DNA of 64,000 nt from an uncultured Bacilli bacterium (lineage in GTDB: Bacteria; Bacillota_I; Bacilli_A; RF39; UBA660), in the NCBI GenBank assembly GCA_934101645.1, contig CAKORX010000002.1, positions 1-64,000 on the forward strand, written 5' to 3'. The position numbers and the translations under genes were made by a program. Below, piece by piece: positions 42,758 through 51,948 of the stretch; within the stretch, counting starts at the first letter, position 1; each line of letters opens with the position of its first letter. The notes beneath the pieces are model-generated. The model did not search any database. It had not been told where the DNA came from and was given only the letters and a program-made list of their open reading frames with translations.

Positions 42758-44911
42758 ATGAAAATAGTTAAACGTGATGGGCATATTGTTGATTATTGTC
42801 CAGAAAAAATTGAAATGGCTATTAAAAAAGCCAATGATGAAGTCGCTGAAGAAGATAAAGTAAGCGAAATTCAAATAAGAAATATTATAAAATATATTGA
42901 AGGATTAAAGAAAAAAAGAATGCTTGTTGAAGATATTCAAGATATTATCGAATATCGTTTGATGGCTCTTGGAAAATATGCTCTTGCAAAAGAATATATT
43001 ACTTATAGATATACAAGAGAGTTAGTTAGAAAAAGCAATACAACTGATCTTTCAATAAAAGAACTAATTGATGGGGAAAGTGAGTATTGGAATACAGAAA
43101 ACTCTAATAAAAATGCACGTATTGTAACTACTCAAAGAGATTATTTAGCAGGTATAACATCCACTGATATAACACGTAGATTTTTACTTACTGAAGATAT
43201 AGTTAAAGCACATGATGAAGGTATTATACACTTTCATGATGCAGATTATTTTGCACAAAATGCCTTACATAATTGTGATTTAATTAACCTTGAAGATATG
43301 CTTCAAAATGGAACTAATATTAATGGTGTAATGATTGAAAAACCGCATAGATTTTTAACTGCTATGACTATTGCTACACAAATCATTACAGCAGTATCAT
43401 CATCTCAATATGGAGGATGTACTATAACTCTTACTCATTTAGCACCTTTTGTTAGATGTAGTTACGAAAGATATTTAGAAAAATATAAAAATAGAAAATT
43501 TAAAAAAGAAGATGCGGAAAAATATGCCAAAGAAGATTTACAAAAAGAAATAACTGATGGTGTTCAAACATTCCAATATCAAATTAATTCAATGACTACT
43601 ACAAATGGTCAAGCACCTTTTTTGAGCGTTTGCATGTATTTGGGAGAAACAAGTGAATATAAAGAAGAACTTGCTATGATTATCGAAGAATTTTTGAAAC
43701 AAAGAATTTTAGGCATGAAAAATGAAAAAGGAGTTTATATAACTCCAGCATTCCCAAAACTTTTATATATTTTAGAGGAAGATAATATTAAAAAAGATGG
43801 TAAATATTATTATTTAACAAAGCTTGCCGCTAAATGTACTGCTAAAAGAATGGTTCCAGATTATATTTCCGAAAAAATCATGAAGGAACTAAAAGTTGAC
43901 AAAAATGGTAATGGTCAATGTTATCCATGTATGGGTTGCAGGAGCTTTTTAACAACTTATGTTGATGAAAAAGGTAAACCAAAATATTATGGTAGATTTA
44001 ATCAAGGAGTTGTTACAATAAATCTTCCTGATGTAGCTCTTTCATCAGACAAAGATATGGAATTATTTTGGAAAATATTTGATGATAGATTAGAATTATG
44101 TCATAAAGCACTTCAAATAAGACATAAAAGACTTTCTAAAGTTACAAGCGATGTAGCACCAATTCTATGGCAACATGGAGCCCTTGCAAGACTTAAAAAA
44201 GGTGAAAGTATTCATGATTTACTTCATCATGGATATTCAACAATTTCTCTTGGATATGCTGGACTTTATGAATGCGTTAAATATATGACAGGGCATTCAC
44301 ATACTGATGAATCTATTGGTAAAGAATTTGCTTTAAAAGTTATGGAGTATATGAATGATAAATGTAAAAAATGGAAAGAAGAAGAGGATATTGACTATTC
44401 AGTATATGGTACTCCAATTGAATCAACTACATATAAATTTGCAAAATGTTTAAAAGAAAGATTTGGGAAAATTAAAGGTATAACTGATAGAAACTATATT
44501 ACAAATTCTTATCATGTACCAGTTTTTGAAGAAATTGATGCTTTTACAAAATTAAAACTTGAAAGTGAATTTCAAAAACTTTCTCCAGGTGGAGCAATAA
44601 GTTATGTAGAAACTCCTAACCTTGAAAATAATCTTGATGTAGTTCTTGAAGTTATTGAATATATTTATAACAATATAATGTATGCTGAACTTAATACGAA
44701 ATCTGATTATTGCCAAGAATGTGGTTATACTGGTGAAATATTAATTGATGATAATTTAGAGTGGTATTGTCCAAATTGTGGTAATAGAGATCACAGCAAA
44801 TTAAACGTTGCTAGAAGAACATGTGGATATATTGGAGCAAACTTTTGGAACAAAGGTAGAACTCAAGAAATAAAAGAAAGAGTTATTCATATAGATAATA
44901 AGGATGCGTAA
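42758..44911 (+). CDS. nrdD: Anaerobic ribonucleoside-triphosphate reductase
   Basis: Class III reductases make dNTPs by a glycyl radical under anoxia. An ATP-cone (residues 1-90) starts KIVKRDGHIVDYCPEKIEMA. The catalytic barrel contains NALHNCDLINL and PCMGCRSF. The C-terminal zinc site is CQECGYTG...CPNCG. The radical Gly690 lies in RRTCGYIG. 717 residues. AGGAGAGG precedes the ATG, and nrdG follows 2 bp after the stop. Confidence 0.97.
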   Translation: MKIVKRDGHIVDYCPEKIEMAIKKANDEVAEEDKVSEIQIRNIIKYIEGLKKKRMLVEDIQDIIEYRLMALGKYALAKEYITYRYTRELVRKSNTTDLSIKELIDGESEYWNTENSNKNARIVTTQRDYLAGITSTDITRRFLLTEDIVKAHDEGIIHFHDADYFAQNALHNCDLINLEDMLQNGTNINGVMIEKPHRFLTAMTIATQIITAVSSSQYGGCTITLTHLAPFVRCSYERYLEKYKNRKFKKEDAEKYAKEDLQKEITDGVQTFQYQINSMTTTNGQAPFLSVCMYLGETSEYKEELAMIIEEFLKQRILGMKNEKGVYITPAFPKLLYILEEDNIKKDGKYYYLTKLAAKCTAKRMVPDYISEKIMKELKVDKNGNGQCYPCMGCRSFLTTYVDEKGKPKYYGRFNQGVVTINLPDVALSSDKDMELFWKIFDDRLELCHKALQIRHKRLSKVTSDVAPILWQHGALARLKKGESIHDLLHHGYSTISLGYAGLYECVKYMTGHSHTDESIGKEFALKVMEYMNDKCKKWKEEEDIDYSVYGTPIESTTYKFAKCLKERFGKIKGITDRNYITNSYHVPVFEEIDAFTKLKLESEFQKLSPGGAISYVETPNLENNLDVVLEVIEYIYNNIMYAELNTKSDYCQECGYTGEILIDDNLEWYCPNCGNRDHSKLNVARRTCGYIGANFWNKGRTQEIKERVIHIDNKDA

Positions 44912-44913
44912 AT

Positions 44914-45405
44914 ATGAGATATCATAAAATTAGAAAAATGGATATTTCTAATGGACCTGGTGTAAGAGTTTCAATTTTCATGCAAGGATGTGAATTTCAT
45001 TGTAATAATTGTTTTAATCCTGAAACTTGGGATTTTAAAGCTGGCGAAGAATTTAATGAAGATACAATTAATAAAGTATTAAAGTTAAGTGATAAAGACT
45101 ACATTGTTGGACTGTCCATTTTGGGTGGAGAGCCAATGCATCCAAAAAATATTGAGGGAACGACTTTACTTGCTAAGGCTTTTAAAGAGAAATATCCAGA
45201 TAAAAATATTTGGGTATGGAGTGGATATTTATTTGATAAAGATTTAAAAGATAAAGAAGTTTTAAAATATATTGATGTTTTAGTAGATGGAAGGTTTGTT
45301 GAAAGCCTTGCAGATCCTACTTTAAAATGGAAAGGTTCTTCGAATCAAAGAGTAATAGATGTTCAAAAAAGTTTAAAAAATAATGAAATATGTATAATTG
45401 AATAA
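44914..45405 (+). CDS. nrdG: Anaerobic ribonucleotide reductase-activating protein
   Basis: This small radical-SAM activase generates the glycyl radical of NrdD. The cluster-binding motif CEFHCNNC (Cys26, 30, 33) is intact, followed by FNPETWDF and SILGGEPMHP. 163 residues. It is co-transcribed with nrdD. A consensus promoter for the ileS T-box begins one base after its stop. Confidence 0.95.
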   Translation: MRYHKIRKMDISNGPGVRVSIFMQGCEFHCNNCFNPETWDFKAGEEFNEDTINKVLKLSDKDYIVGLSILGGEPMHPKNIEGTTLLAKAFKEKYPDKNIWVWSGYLFDKDLKDKEVLKYIDVLVDGRFVESLADPTLKWKGSSNQRVIDVQKSLKNNEICIIE

Positions 45406-45434
45406 TTGACAATATAACTCAAAGGTCATATAAT
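45406..45434 (+). promoter_or_regulatory. Consensus promoter for the ileS T-box leader
   Basis: TTGACA (45406-45411) and TATAAT (45429-45434) with a 17-bp spacer, a full consensus match. Confidence 0.92.
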
Positions 45435-45441
45435 TTAGATA

Positions 45442-45657
45442 TATTTTTAAAAAATTATGAACAAGACGAAATTACTTTAATATTTTTAGAGAGTTAACGA
45501 TTGGTGAAAGTTAATAATAGAAAGTAATTTGAATCACTTGGGAGTTGTTTATCTAAGTAAATAGGATAAACTGTCTAGTCCGCATTAAGGATAATTGAGT
45601 AAAATATAAAGGTGGTACCGTGCTATATGCACCCTTTTGGTACACACCTTTTTTTAT
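45442..45657 (+). promoter_or_regulatory. T-box riboswitch controlling ileS
   Basis: Stem I has a GGTGA apical element (45502-45506) and a probable isoleucine specifier ATC (45533-45535) in the 3' side. The T-box AAGGTGGTACCGTGC is at 45609-45623. Its 5' part can instead pair with GGTACACACCTT (45639-45650), forming the terminator that ends in a T run. Confidence 0.9.
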
Positions 45658-45671
45658 TGGAGGGAAGAAAA

Positions 45672-48600
45672 ATGTTTAAAAAGTTAGATGAAAGAAGTAC
45701 TAATGAAGTAGAAAAGAGTATATTAGATACTTGGCAAAAAGAAGATATTTTATCTCTTACTACTAAGGGAGATAAGAACTTTGTATTTTATGATGGACCA
45801 ATATATGCTAATGCTAAACCTGGAATTCATCATGTATTCGCAAAAACAATTAAAGATGCTTTTTGTAAGTATAATGTTATGAACGGATATAGAGTTGATA
45901 GAAAAATTGGACTTGATTGTAACGGACTTCCTATTGAGTATAATGTTGAAAAGAAATTAGGCATTAATGGCAAAAAAGACATTGAAGCAATGGGAATTGA
46001 AAAGTTTATTGAAGAATGTAAAAAAAATACAGCTTTAAATATTAGTGAAGTAAAAAAAGTTACTGATATGATGGGCCAATTTATTGATGAAGAGCATCCA
46101 TATATTACTTGTGAAAATGATTACCATGAAACTGAATGGTACTTATTTAAAGAAATGCATAAAAAAGGTGCTATTTACCATAGCAATAAAATACTTCCAT
46201 ATTGCCCAAGATGTGGCACAGAACTTGCTAAGTTTGAAGTTGACCAAGGATATCAATTAGACCCAGTTAATACGGTAATTGTTCCATTTAAATTAGTTGG
46301 TAAAGATGAATACTTACTTGTTTGGACAACAACACCATGGACACTTCTTGATAATGTTGCTGCATGTGTTAATCCGGATTATGAATACATTAAAGCACAA
46401 TCTATGGGATATAAATTTATATTATGTAAAGTCCTTGCGGATAAAGTTTTAGGTGAAGATTATAAAGTTTTAGAAACATTTAAAGGAACTGACTTAGTAG
46501 GACTTAAATATGAACAATTAATGCCATTTGCAACTGTTGAAGGTGGTAAAGCATTTGAAGTAGTTGCAGATAGCTATGTAACATCTACTGACGGAACTGG
46601 TATTGTTCATATTGCACCAGCATATGGAGAAGATGATAATAGAGTTTGCCAAGAAAATGGCTTTGGTTGGACTCAAAGTGTAGATCTTGCAGGTAAATAT
46701 ACAGTTGGTCCTTGGAAAGGCACTTTAGTTACTGATAAAGACTTAGAAATAACAATTATCAAATGGCTAAAAGAAAATGATAAATTATTTAAAAAAATAA
46801 AAATTGAGCACGACTATCCTCATTGCTGGAGATGTAAAAGTCCACTTATTTATTTTGCTAAGCCAGCGTGGTATGTAAAAACAACTGATTATAAAGATAA
46901 AATAATCGAAGAAAATAATAAAATCAATTGGTATCCACAGTATGTTGGTACAAAAAGATTTGGAAACTGGCTTGATAATATGGTAGACTGGGGAATTTCT
47001 AGAAATAGGTACTGGGGTTGTCCACTTCCATTTTGGGTATGCGATGATTGTGGTAAATTTGATGTAATTGGTTCTCGTGAAGAATTAATTGAGAAAGCTG
47101 ACCAAAAGCTTAAATATGAAGATATAGATTTACATAGACCATATGTGGATAATATTACAATGAAGTGTTCATGTGGTGGCACAATGCATAGAGTAAATGA
47201 TGTAGCTGATGTTTGGTTTGATTCAGGTTCAATGCCTTATGCACAATGCCATTATCCTTTTGAAAATAAAGAGTGGTTTGATAAACATTTCCCAGCAGAT
47301 TTTATTGCAGAGGGTATTGATCAAACTCGTGGTTGGTTTTATGTTCTACTTGTAATAAGCACAATAATAAGTGGAAAATCTTCATTTAAAAATGTTGTTG
47401 TAAATGACATGATGCTTGATAAAAATGGCAAAAAAATGAGTAAATCTACAGGAAATATTATTGATCCTGTAGCCATTATGGAAAAATATGGTGCTGATTC
47501 TATAAGATGGTATATGCTTTATGCTTCTCCAGTATGGACTCCTCTTAAATTTGATGAGGATGGTGTCAAGGAAGTTTATTCAAAATTTGTAAATCCTTTA
47601 AAAAATACTTATTCATTCTTCCAGATGTATGCAAATGTAGATAATATTAATATTAATGAATGCGAAATCGATTATTCTTTACGTGAAGAAATAGATAAAT
47701 GGTTACTTTCTAAATATAATAATTTAGTGAAAAATGTTAGAAATTCATTTGATGAATATGATTTAAATAAAGTTACAAGATATATTACATCATTTGTTTC
47801 AGATGATTTATCTAACTGGTATATAAGACGTAATCGTAATAGATTCTGGGGAAATAAACTTGATAATTCTAAAAAAAGTGTATACAAAACAACTTACGAA
47901 GTTTTAAGCGGATTATGCAAACTAATAGCTCCAATTGCTCCTTTTGTAAGTGAAGAGATTTATAAAAACTTAACAGGTGAAACTTCAGTTCATTTAGCAG
48001 AGTATCCAGTTTGCAATGAAAAATTAATTGATAATCCTTTAGAAGAAAAAATGGATTTAGTAAGAGATTTAATTTCTATCGGAAGATATGTTCGTGAAGA
48101 AAACAAAATTAAAGTACGTCAACCTTTATCAGAAGTGTTAATTGATGGAAAATATAAAGATATTATTGGCTTACTTACTTCTTTAATAAAAGAGGAATTA
48201 AATGTCAAAGAAGTAAAATTTATTCAAGATGTAAATACTTATATGAATTTTGAAATTAAACCTAATTTCAAAGAAGCAGGTAAAGTATTTGGCAAAAATA
48301 TGAAAGAATATCAAGCACTATTGGGAAATTTAAGTAAAGAGGATATTGATTTATTAATTAATGATAAAGAAATTTCATTAAATATTGATGGCAATGATTA
48401 TACAATTAATAAAGATTTAATTGATATAAGATATAGTGCTAAAGAAGGCTTTGATATCGGTATGGATAATGGCAAATTTGTTATACTTAATGCAGTTATT
48501 ACTGATGAGCTTAAAAAAGAGGGTAATGCTAGAGAATTTGTATCAAAAGTTCAAGCAATTAGAAAAGAACTTAACTTTGATATAGAAAATAGGATAACAA

Positions 48601-48767
48601 TTACTGTTAATGCTGATGAAGAGTTTGCTCAGTCTATAAAAGATAATTTAGAGTATGTTAAAAATGAAACTTTGGCTACGGAAATTAATTTTGTAGATTC
48701 AATTGATAAAGATTTAACTTTAAATGATTATAAAGTTGGTATTAAACTTGAAAGGAATGGAAAATAA
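45672..48767 (+). CDS. ileS: Isoleucine--tRNA ligase, eukaryote-like (type 2)
   Basis: The 1031-residue class I enzyme has FVFYDGPIYANAKPGIHHV, where PGIHHV (50-55) occupies the HIGH position as in Bacteroidota-like IleRS. It also has GLDCNGLPIEYNVEKKLG and IEAMGIEKFIEECK, a type 2 hallmark, and KMSKS near 588. A CP1 editing domain lies between. Type 2 enzymes are known for natural mupirocin resistance. ATG 45672 follows GGAGGG (45659-45664). The ORF opening at 45612 runs through the T-box and is not coding. Confidence 0.95.
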   Translation: MFKKLDERSTNEVEKSILDTWQKEDILSLTTKGDKNFVFYDGPIYANAKPGIHHVFAKTIKDAFCKYNVMNGYRVDRKIGLDCNGLPIEYNVEKKLGINGKKDIEAMGIEKFIEECKKNTALNISEVKKVTDMMGQFIDEEHPYITCENDYHETEWYLFKEMHKKGAIYHSNKILPYCPRCGTELAKFEVDQGYQLDPVNTVIVPFKLVGKDEYLLVWTTTPWTLLDNVAACVNPDYEYIKAQSMGYKFILCKVLADKVLGEDYKVLETFKGTDLVGLKYEQLMPFATVEGGKAFEVVADSYVTSTDGTGIVHIAPAYGEDDNRVCQENGFGWTQSVDLAGKYTVGPWKGTLVTDKDLEITIIKWLKENDKLFKKIKIEHDYPHCWRCKSPLIYFAKPAWYVKTTDYKDKIIEENNKINWYPQYVGTKRFGNWLDNMVDWGISRNRYWGCPLPFWVCDDCGKFDVIGSREELIEKADQKLKYEDIDLHRPYVDNITMKCSCGGTMHRVNDVADVWFDSGSMPYAQCHYPFENKEWFDKHFPADFIAEGIDQTRGWFYVLLVISTIISGKSSFKNVVVNDMMLDKNGKKMSKSTGNIIDPVAIMEKYGADSIRWYMLYASPVWTPLKFDEDGVKEVYSKFVNPLKNTYSFFQMYANVDNININECEIDYSLREEIDKWLLSKYNNLVKNVRNSFDEYDLNKVTRYITSFVSDDLSNWYIRRNRNRFWGNKLDNSKKSVYKTTYEVLSGLCKLIAPIAPFVSEEIYKNLTGETSVHLAEYPVCNEKLIDNPLEEKMDLVRDLISIGRYVREENKIKVRQPLSEVLIDGKYKDIIGLLTSLIKEELNVKEVKFIQDVNTYMNFEIKPNFKEAGKVFGKNMKEYQALLGNLSKEDIDLLINDKEISLNIDGNDYTINKDLIDIRYSAKEGFDIGMDNGKFVILNAVITDELKKEGNAREFVSKVQAIRKELNFDIENRITITVNADEEFAQSIKDNLEYVKNETLATEINFVDSIDKDLTLNDYKVGIKLERNGK

Positions 48768-48780
48768 TCCATTCTTTTTT
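48755..48780 (+). terminator. Terminator after ileS
   Basis: GAATGG (48755-48760) pairs with CCATTC (48769-48774), followed by TTTTTT. Confidence 0.7.
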
Positions 48781-48782
48781 GA

Positions 48783-48811
48783 TAGACAAAAATGTAAAAT
48801 ATATTTATAAT
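48783..48811 (+). promoter_or_regulatory. Promoter for queA-tgt
   Basis: TAGACA (48783-48788) and TATAAT (48806-48811), 17 bp apart. Confidence 0.75.
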
Positions 48812-48829
48812 ATCTTTTAGGTGACGAAA

Positions 48830-49852
48830 ATGGATATAAATGAATTTGATTATAATTTACCAGAAGAATTAATTGCACAAACTCCAATTAAAAATCGTAG
48901 TGAATCAAAACTACTTGTAATGGATAGAAAAACTGGTGCTCTTGAAGATAAAATTTTTAAAGATATAACTTCTTATTTACATAGTGGAGATGTTTTAGTT
49001 TTAAATGATACAAAGGTTCTTCCTGCAAGAATATTTGGCAAGAAAGAAGAAACTAATGCCCATATAGAGCTTCTTTTATTAAAGGATTTAGGTAATGATT
49101 TATGGCAATGTTTATCTAGACCATTTAAAAGGTTAAATGTAGGCACTAAAATAACTTTTTCAGATACTCTTTACTGCACCGTAGTAGAAAAACTCGAGGA
49201 AGGAATAGTAAATGTTAAGTTTTCTTATGAGGGCATTTTTATTGAACAAATCGAAAAAATTGGTTTAATGCCACTTCCACCATATATTCATGAAAGTTTA
49301 AAAGATCAAACTAGATATCAAACTGTTTATGCAAAATATTTAGGAAGTGCTGCAGCTCCGACTGCAGGTCTTCATTTTACTAAAGAACTTTTAGAAAAAA
49401 TTAAAAATATGGGAGTAGAAGTATTATATGTAACTTTACATGTTGGACTTGGAACATTTAGACCTGTTAATGAAGAAGATATTACTAAACATCATATGCA
49501 TAGTGAACATTTTATTATGACTCAAGATGTAGCAGATAAATTAAATAAAGCAAAAGAAGAAGGAAGAAAAATATATGCAGTAGGAACTACCTCTACAAGA
49601 ACACTTGAGGCAATTATGAATAAGTATCATAAGTTTGTTTCTTGCAATGAAAATACAAATATATTTATTTATCCAGGATATAAATTTTTGGCTATTGATG
49701 GTCTTATAACAAATTTCCATTTACCAAAAAGCACTTTAGTAATGTTAGTAAGTGCGTTTTCATGCAAAGAAAACATATTAAATGCATATAAGCATGCAAT
49801 AGAAAATAATTATCGTTTCTTTTCATTTGGGGATGCAATGTTTATTAAATAG
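48830..49852 (+). CDS. queA: S-adenosylmethionine:tRNA ribosyltransferase-isomerase
   Basis: QueA converts preQ1-tRNA toward epoxyqueuosine. The N-terminus FDYNLPEELIAQTP, the DTKVLPARI motif, AAPTAGLHFT and HVGLGTFRPV are family signatures. ATG 48830 was chosen because AGGTGAC (48819-48825) is a good Shine-Dalgarno for it; GTG 48821 lies within that site. 340 residues. tgt follows 49 bp later, so the pair forms the tRNA queuosine module. Confidence 0.95.
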   Translation: MDINEFDYNLPEELIAQTPIKNRSESKLLVMDRKTGALEDKIFKDITSYLHSGDVLVLNDTKVLPARIFGKKEETNAHIELLLLKDLGNDLWQCLSRPFKRLNVGTKITFSDTLYCTVVEKLEEGIVNVKFSYEGIFIEQIEKIGLMPLPPYIHESLKDQTRYQTVYAKYLGSAAAPTAGLHFTKELLEKIKNMGVEVLYVTLHVGLGTFRPVNEEDITKHHMHSEHFIMTQDVADKLNKAKEEGRKIYAVGTTSTRTLEAIMNKYHKFVSCNENTNIFIYPGYKFLAIDGLITNFHLPKSTLVMLVSAFSCKENILNAYKHAIENNYRFFSFGDAMFIK

Positions 49853-49901
49853 TATACAATTTTAATAAAATAAGATAAAATAAATTTATAATGGAGTAAA
49901 G

Positions 49902-51029
49902 ATGAAAGTAGAATTTAAATTAAAATATAAAGATGAAAAAACTGGTGCAAGACTTGGCACAGTAACTTTCAATGGAAAAGAGTATGAAACACCTATGTTT
50001 ATGCCGGTTGGAACTAATGCAACAGTTAAAACTTTGTCAGTTGAAGAAATAAAAGCATGTAATTGTGGAATTATTTTAGCAAATACCTACCATTTATGGC
50101 TACAACCTGGTGAAGATATTGTTCAAAAAGCCGGCGGATTACATAAATTTATGAATTATGATGGACCAATATTAACTGATAGTGGCGGATTTCAAGTTTT
50201 TTCTTTAGCAAAACCTAAAGATATTATCGAAGAAGGTGTTAAGTTTAAAAATCATTTAAATGGTGATAAATTATTTTTAACACCAGAAAAATCTATTGAA
50301 ATTCAAGAAAAACTTGGTAGTGATATAGTTATGAGCTTTGATGAATGTATTGGATATCCTGCTTCACATGATTATTGTGCTGCTTCTGTTGAAAGAACTC
50401 TTCGTTGGGCAAAACGAGGAAAAGATGTTTTTAAAGGAAATAATCAAATTTTATTTGGCATTGTTCAAGGTGGAGAATATGCTGATTTAAGAAAATATTG
50501 TGCAGAAAAGTTAGTGGAAATGAATTTTGATGGTTATTCTGTTGGTGGAACAAGTGTTGGTGAAGACAAACAAACTATGTATAAAATGGTAAAAATGAGT
50601 ACAGATTATTTGCCTAAAGATAAACTTCGTTATTTAATGGGCGTTGGTGATCCAATTGATCTAATTGAAAACTCTTTAAGAGGAATAGATATTTTTGATT
50701 GTGTTAGTCCAACAAGGCTCGCTCGTCATGGACATGCTTATACTAAAAATGGTAAGATAAATTTAAAAAATAGTAAGTACAAAGAAGACTTTACTCCGGT
50801 AGAAGAGTCTTGTAAATGTTATGCATGTCAAAGTTACACTAAAGCATATATAAGACATTTAATAACCGCTAATGAAACTTTAGGAGCAAGACTTTTATCA
50901 ATACATAATATTTATTTTTTAGAAAATTTAATGGCTGAAATTAGAGAAAATATTAAAGCTGGTACTTTAGAGGAATATAGAGATAATTTTATTTTAAATT
51001 ATTATAAAGAGGGCTATGAATACAAATAA
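49902..51029 (+). CDS. tgt: Queuine/preQ1 tRNA-guanine transglycosylase
   Basis: This enzyme swaps G34 for a queuine precursor. DSGGFQVFSL, GGEYADLR-type substrate loops, the nucleophile Asp in DIFDCVSPTRLARHG and the zinc ligands CKCYAC...H (near 305-332) are present. 375 residues. The last codons overlap the small gene at 51016 by 14 bp. Confidence 0.95.
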   Translation: MKVEFKLKYKDEKTGARLGTVTFNGKEYETPMFMPVGTNATVKTLSVEEIKACNCGIILANTYHLWLQPGEDIVQKAGGLHKFMNYDGPILTDSGGFQVFSLAKPKDIIEEGVKFKNHLNGDKLFLTPEKSIEIQEKLGSDIVMSFDECIGYPASHDYCAASVERTLRWAKRGKDVFKGNNQILFGIVQGGEYADLRKYCAEKLVEMNFDGYSVGGTSVGEDKQTMYKMVKMSTDYLPKDKLRYLMGVGDPIDLIENSLRGIDIFDCVSPTRLARHGHAYTKNGKINLKNSKYKEDFTPVEESCKCYACQSYTKAYIRHLITANETLGARLLSIHNIYFLENLMAEIRENIKAGTLEEYRDNFILNYYKEGYEYK

Positions 51030-51327
51030 GATTGTAATATATGTAACAATTATAGCGTGCGTTTTAATTATAGGCGTTCCAGCATTTTTTAAAATAGTAA
51101 AAATAAATGAACAAAAATTAAATTTAGTAAATGAAAAGAAAGTTTGTGAAGCAGCTTATAAATGCTATTATGAAAACAAATGCCCAACAAATGTTGTGAC
51201 TTTAAAAGAACTTTATGAAAATGGTTACTTAGTTTCAGAAATAGTAAATCCATCAACTAGGGAGATTATAAGTAATAGTTCTTATGTAGAGATATATACA
51301 GATCAAATTAAATTTTATCCAATTTAA
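51016..51327 (+). CDS. Pseudopilin-like small protein
   Basis: The 103-residue protein has an N-terminal membrane helix (residues 6-26) running into an amphipathic helix (EQKLNLVNEKKVCEAAYKC). It ends with a small beta domain, an outline shared with type IV pseudopilins. A GF|xxxE prepilin peptidase site is not visible. Two to three cysteines are present. The start overlaps tgt by 14 bp. Function unknown. Confidence 0.55.
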   Translation: MNTNKIVIYVTIIACVLIIGVPAFFKIVKINEQKLNLVNEKKVCEAAYKCYYENKCPTNVVTLKELYENGYLVSEIVNPSTREIISNSSYVEIYTDQIKFYPI

Positions 51328-51349
51328 AAAAGCCAATATTGGCTTTTTT
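51326..51349. terminator. Bidirectional terminator
   Basis: AAAAAAGCC followed by AATATT and GGCTTTTTT forms a 24-bp perfect palindrome between convergent genes. The last bases are part of the neighbouring stop codon. Confidence 0.85.
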
Positions 51350-51848
51350 ATTTTAGTTTAATTGTTAAAACGGCAATTATTATTCCAATTAGTATTGTAG
51401 CAAGTATTATAATAAATGATTTTGCAAATCCACTTTCATCATTAAATAGTTTTATTCCACTTATTCCTGGCGGATTTAATGTTCTGGATTTACCTTTATC
51501 TAATGAATTTGCTGCACTTATATTCTCACTATCCATTTGCATAAAAAATTCTGATAGTTTTTGCTTTATAATGTCTACGGCAGGGTGGGGTTTTCCATCA
51601 TTTAAAGATAAATTGTATTGATTATTTGCTTCATTTATTGGACCTTCCAAAATGCTAAAGATTCTAGAAAGATTTTCATCTCTTACATTCATATTTGTAT
51701 ATTTTTTATATTGTAAAAAATATGTATCTAAATAATCTATAATAGTACGTTTCATTTCATCACTTAAACTATTATAATACAAGTATTTATACATAATATT
51801 TGCTCGATTTGCTAAATTTTCAAAATAAGCTTCATCATATCTACCCAT
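51348..51848 (-). CDS. Hypothetical C-terminally anchored membrane protein
   Basis: The 166-residue protein is mostly helical and soluble, with a C-terminal hydrophobic segment at about 141-163 and a short basic tail. It is therefore likely tail-anchored, with the body in the cytosol. I chose the second ATG (51848), 8 nt from AGGAG; the first ATG (51854) is only 2 nt away. No family is recognised. Confidence 0.55.
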   Translation of the reverse strand: MGRYDEAYFENLANRANIMYKYLYYNSLSDEMKRTIIDYLDTYFLQYKKYTNMNVRDENLSRIFSILEGPINEANNQYNLSLNDGKPHPAVDIIKQKLSEFFMQMDSENISAANSLDKGKSRTLNPPGISGIKLFNDESGFAKSFIIILATILIGIIIAVLTIKLK

Positions 51849-51948
51849 TGCCATATCTCCTACTATAATTAAATTTTATCAAACATTTATTTAAAATACA
51901 ATTGCTTTTTGTGGGAGTATTATTGTATTATATTTACGAAGGCATTAT

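Noticed and set aside
45612..45671. Upstream extension of ileS from GTG 45612
   Set aside because: It would translate the T-box antiterminator and terminator. The GGAGGG site supports ATG 45672.
46889..47182. 97-codon minus-strand frame inside ileS
   Set aside because: It lies fully opposite a conserved synthetase core and has no promoter or Shine-Dalgarno.
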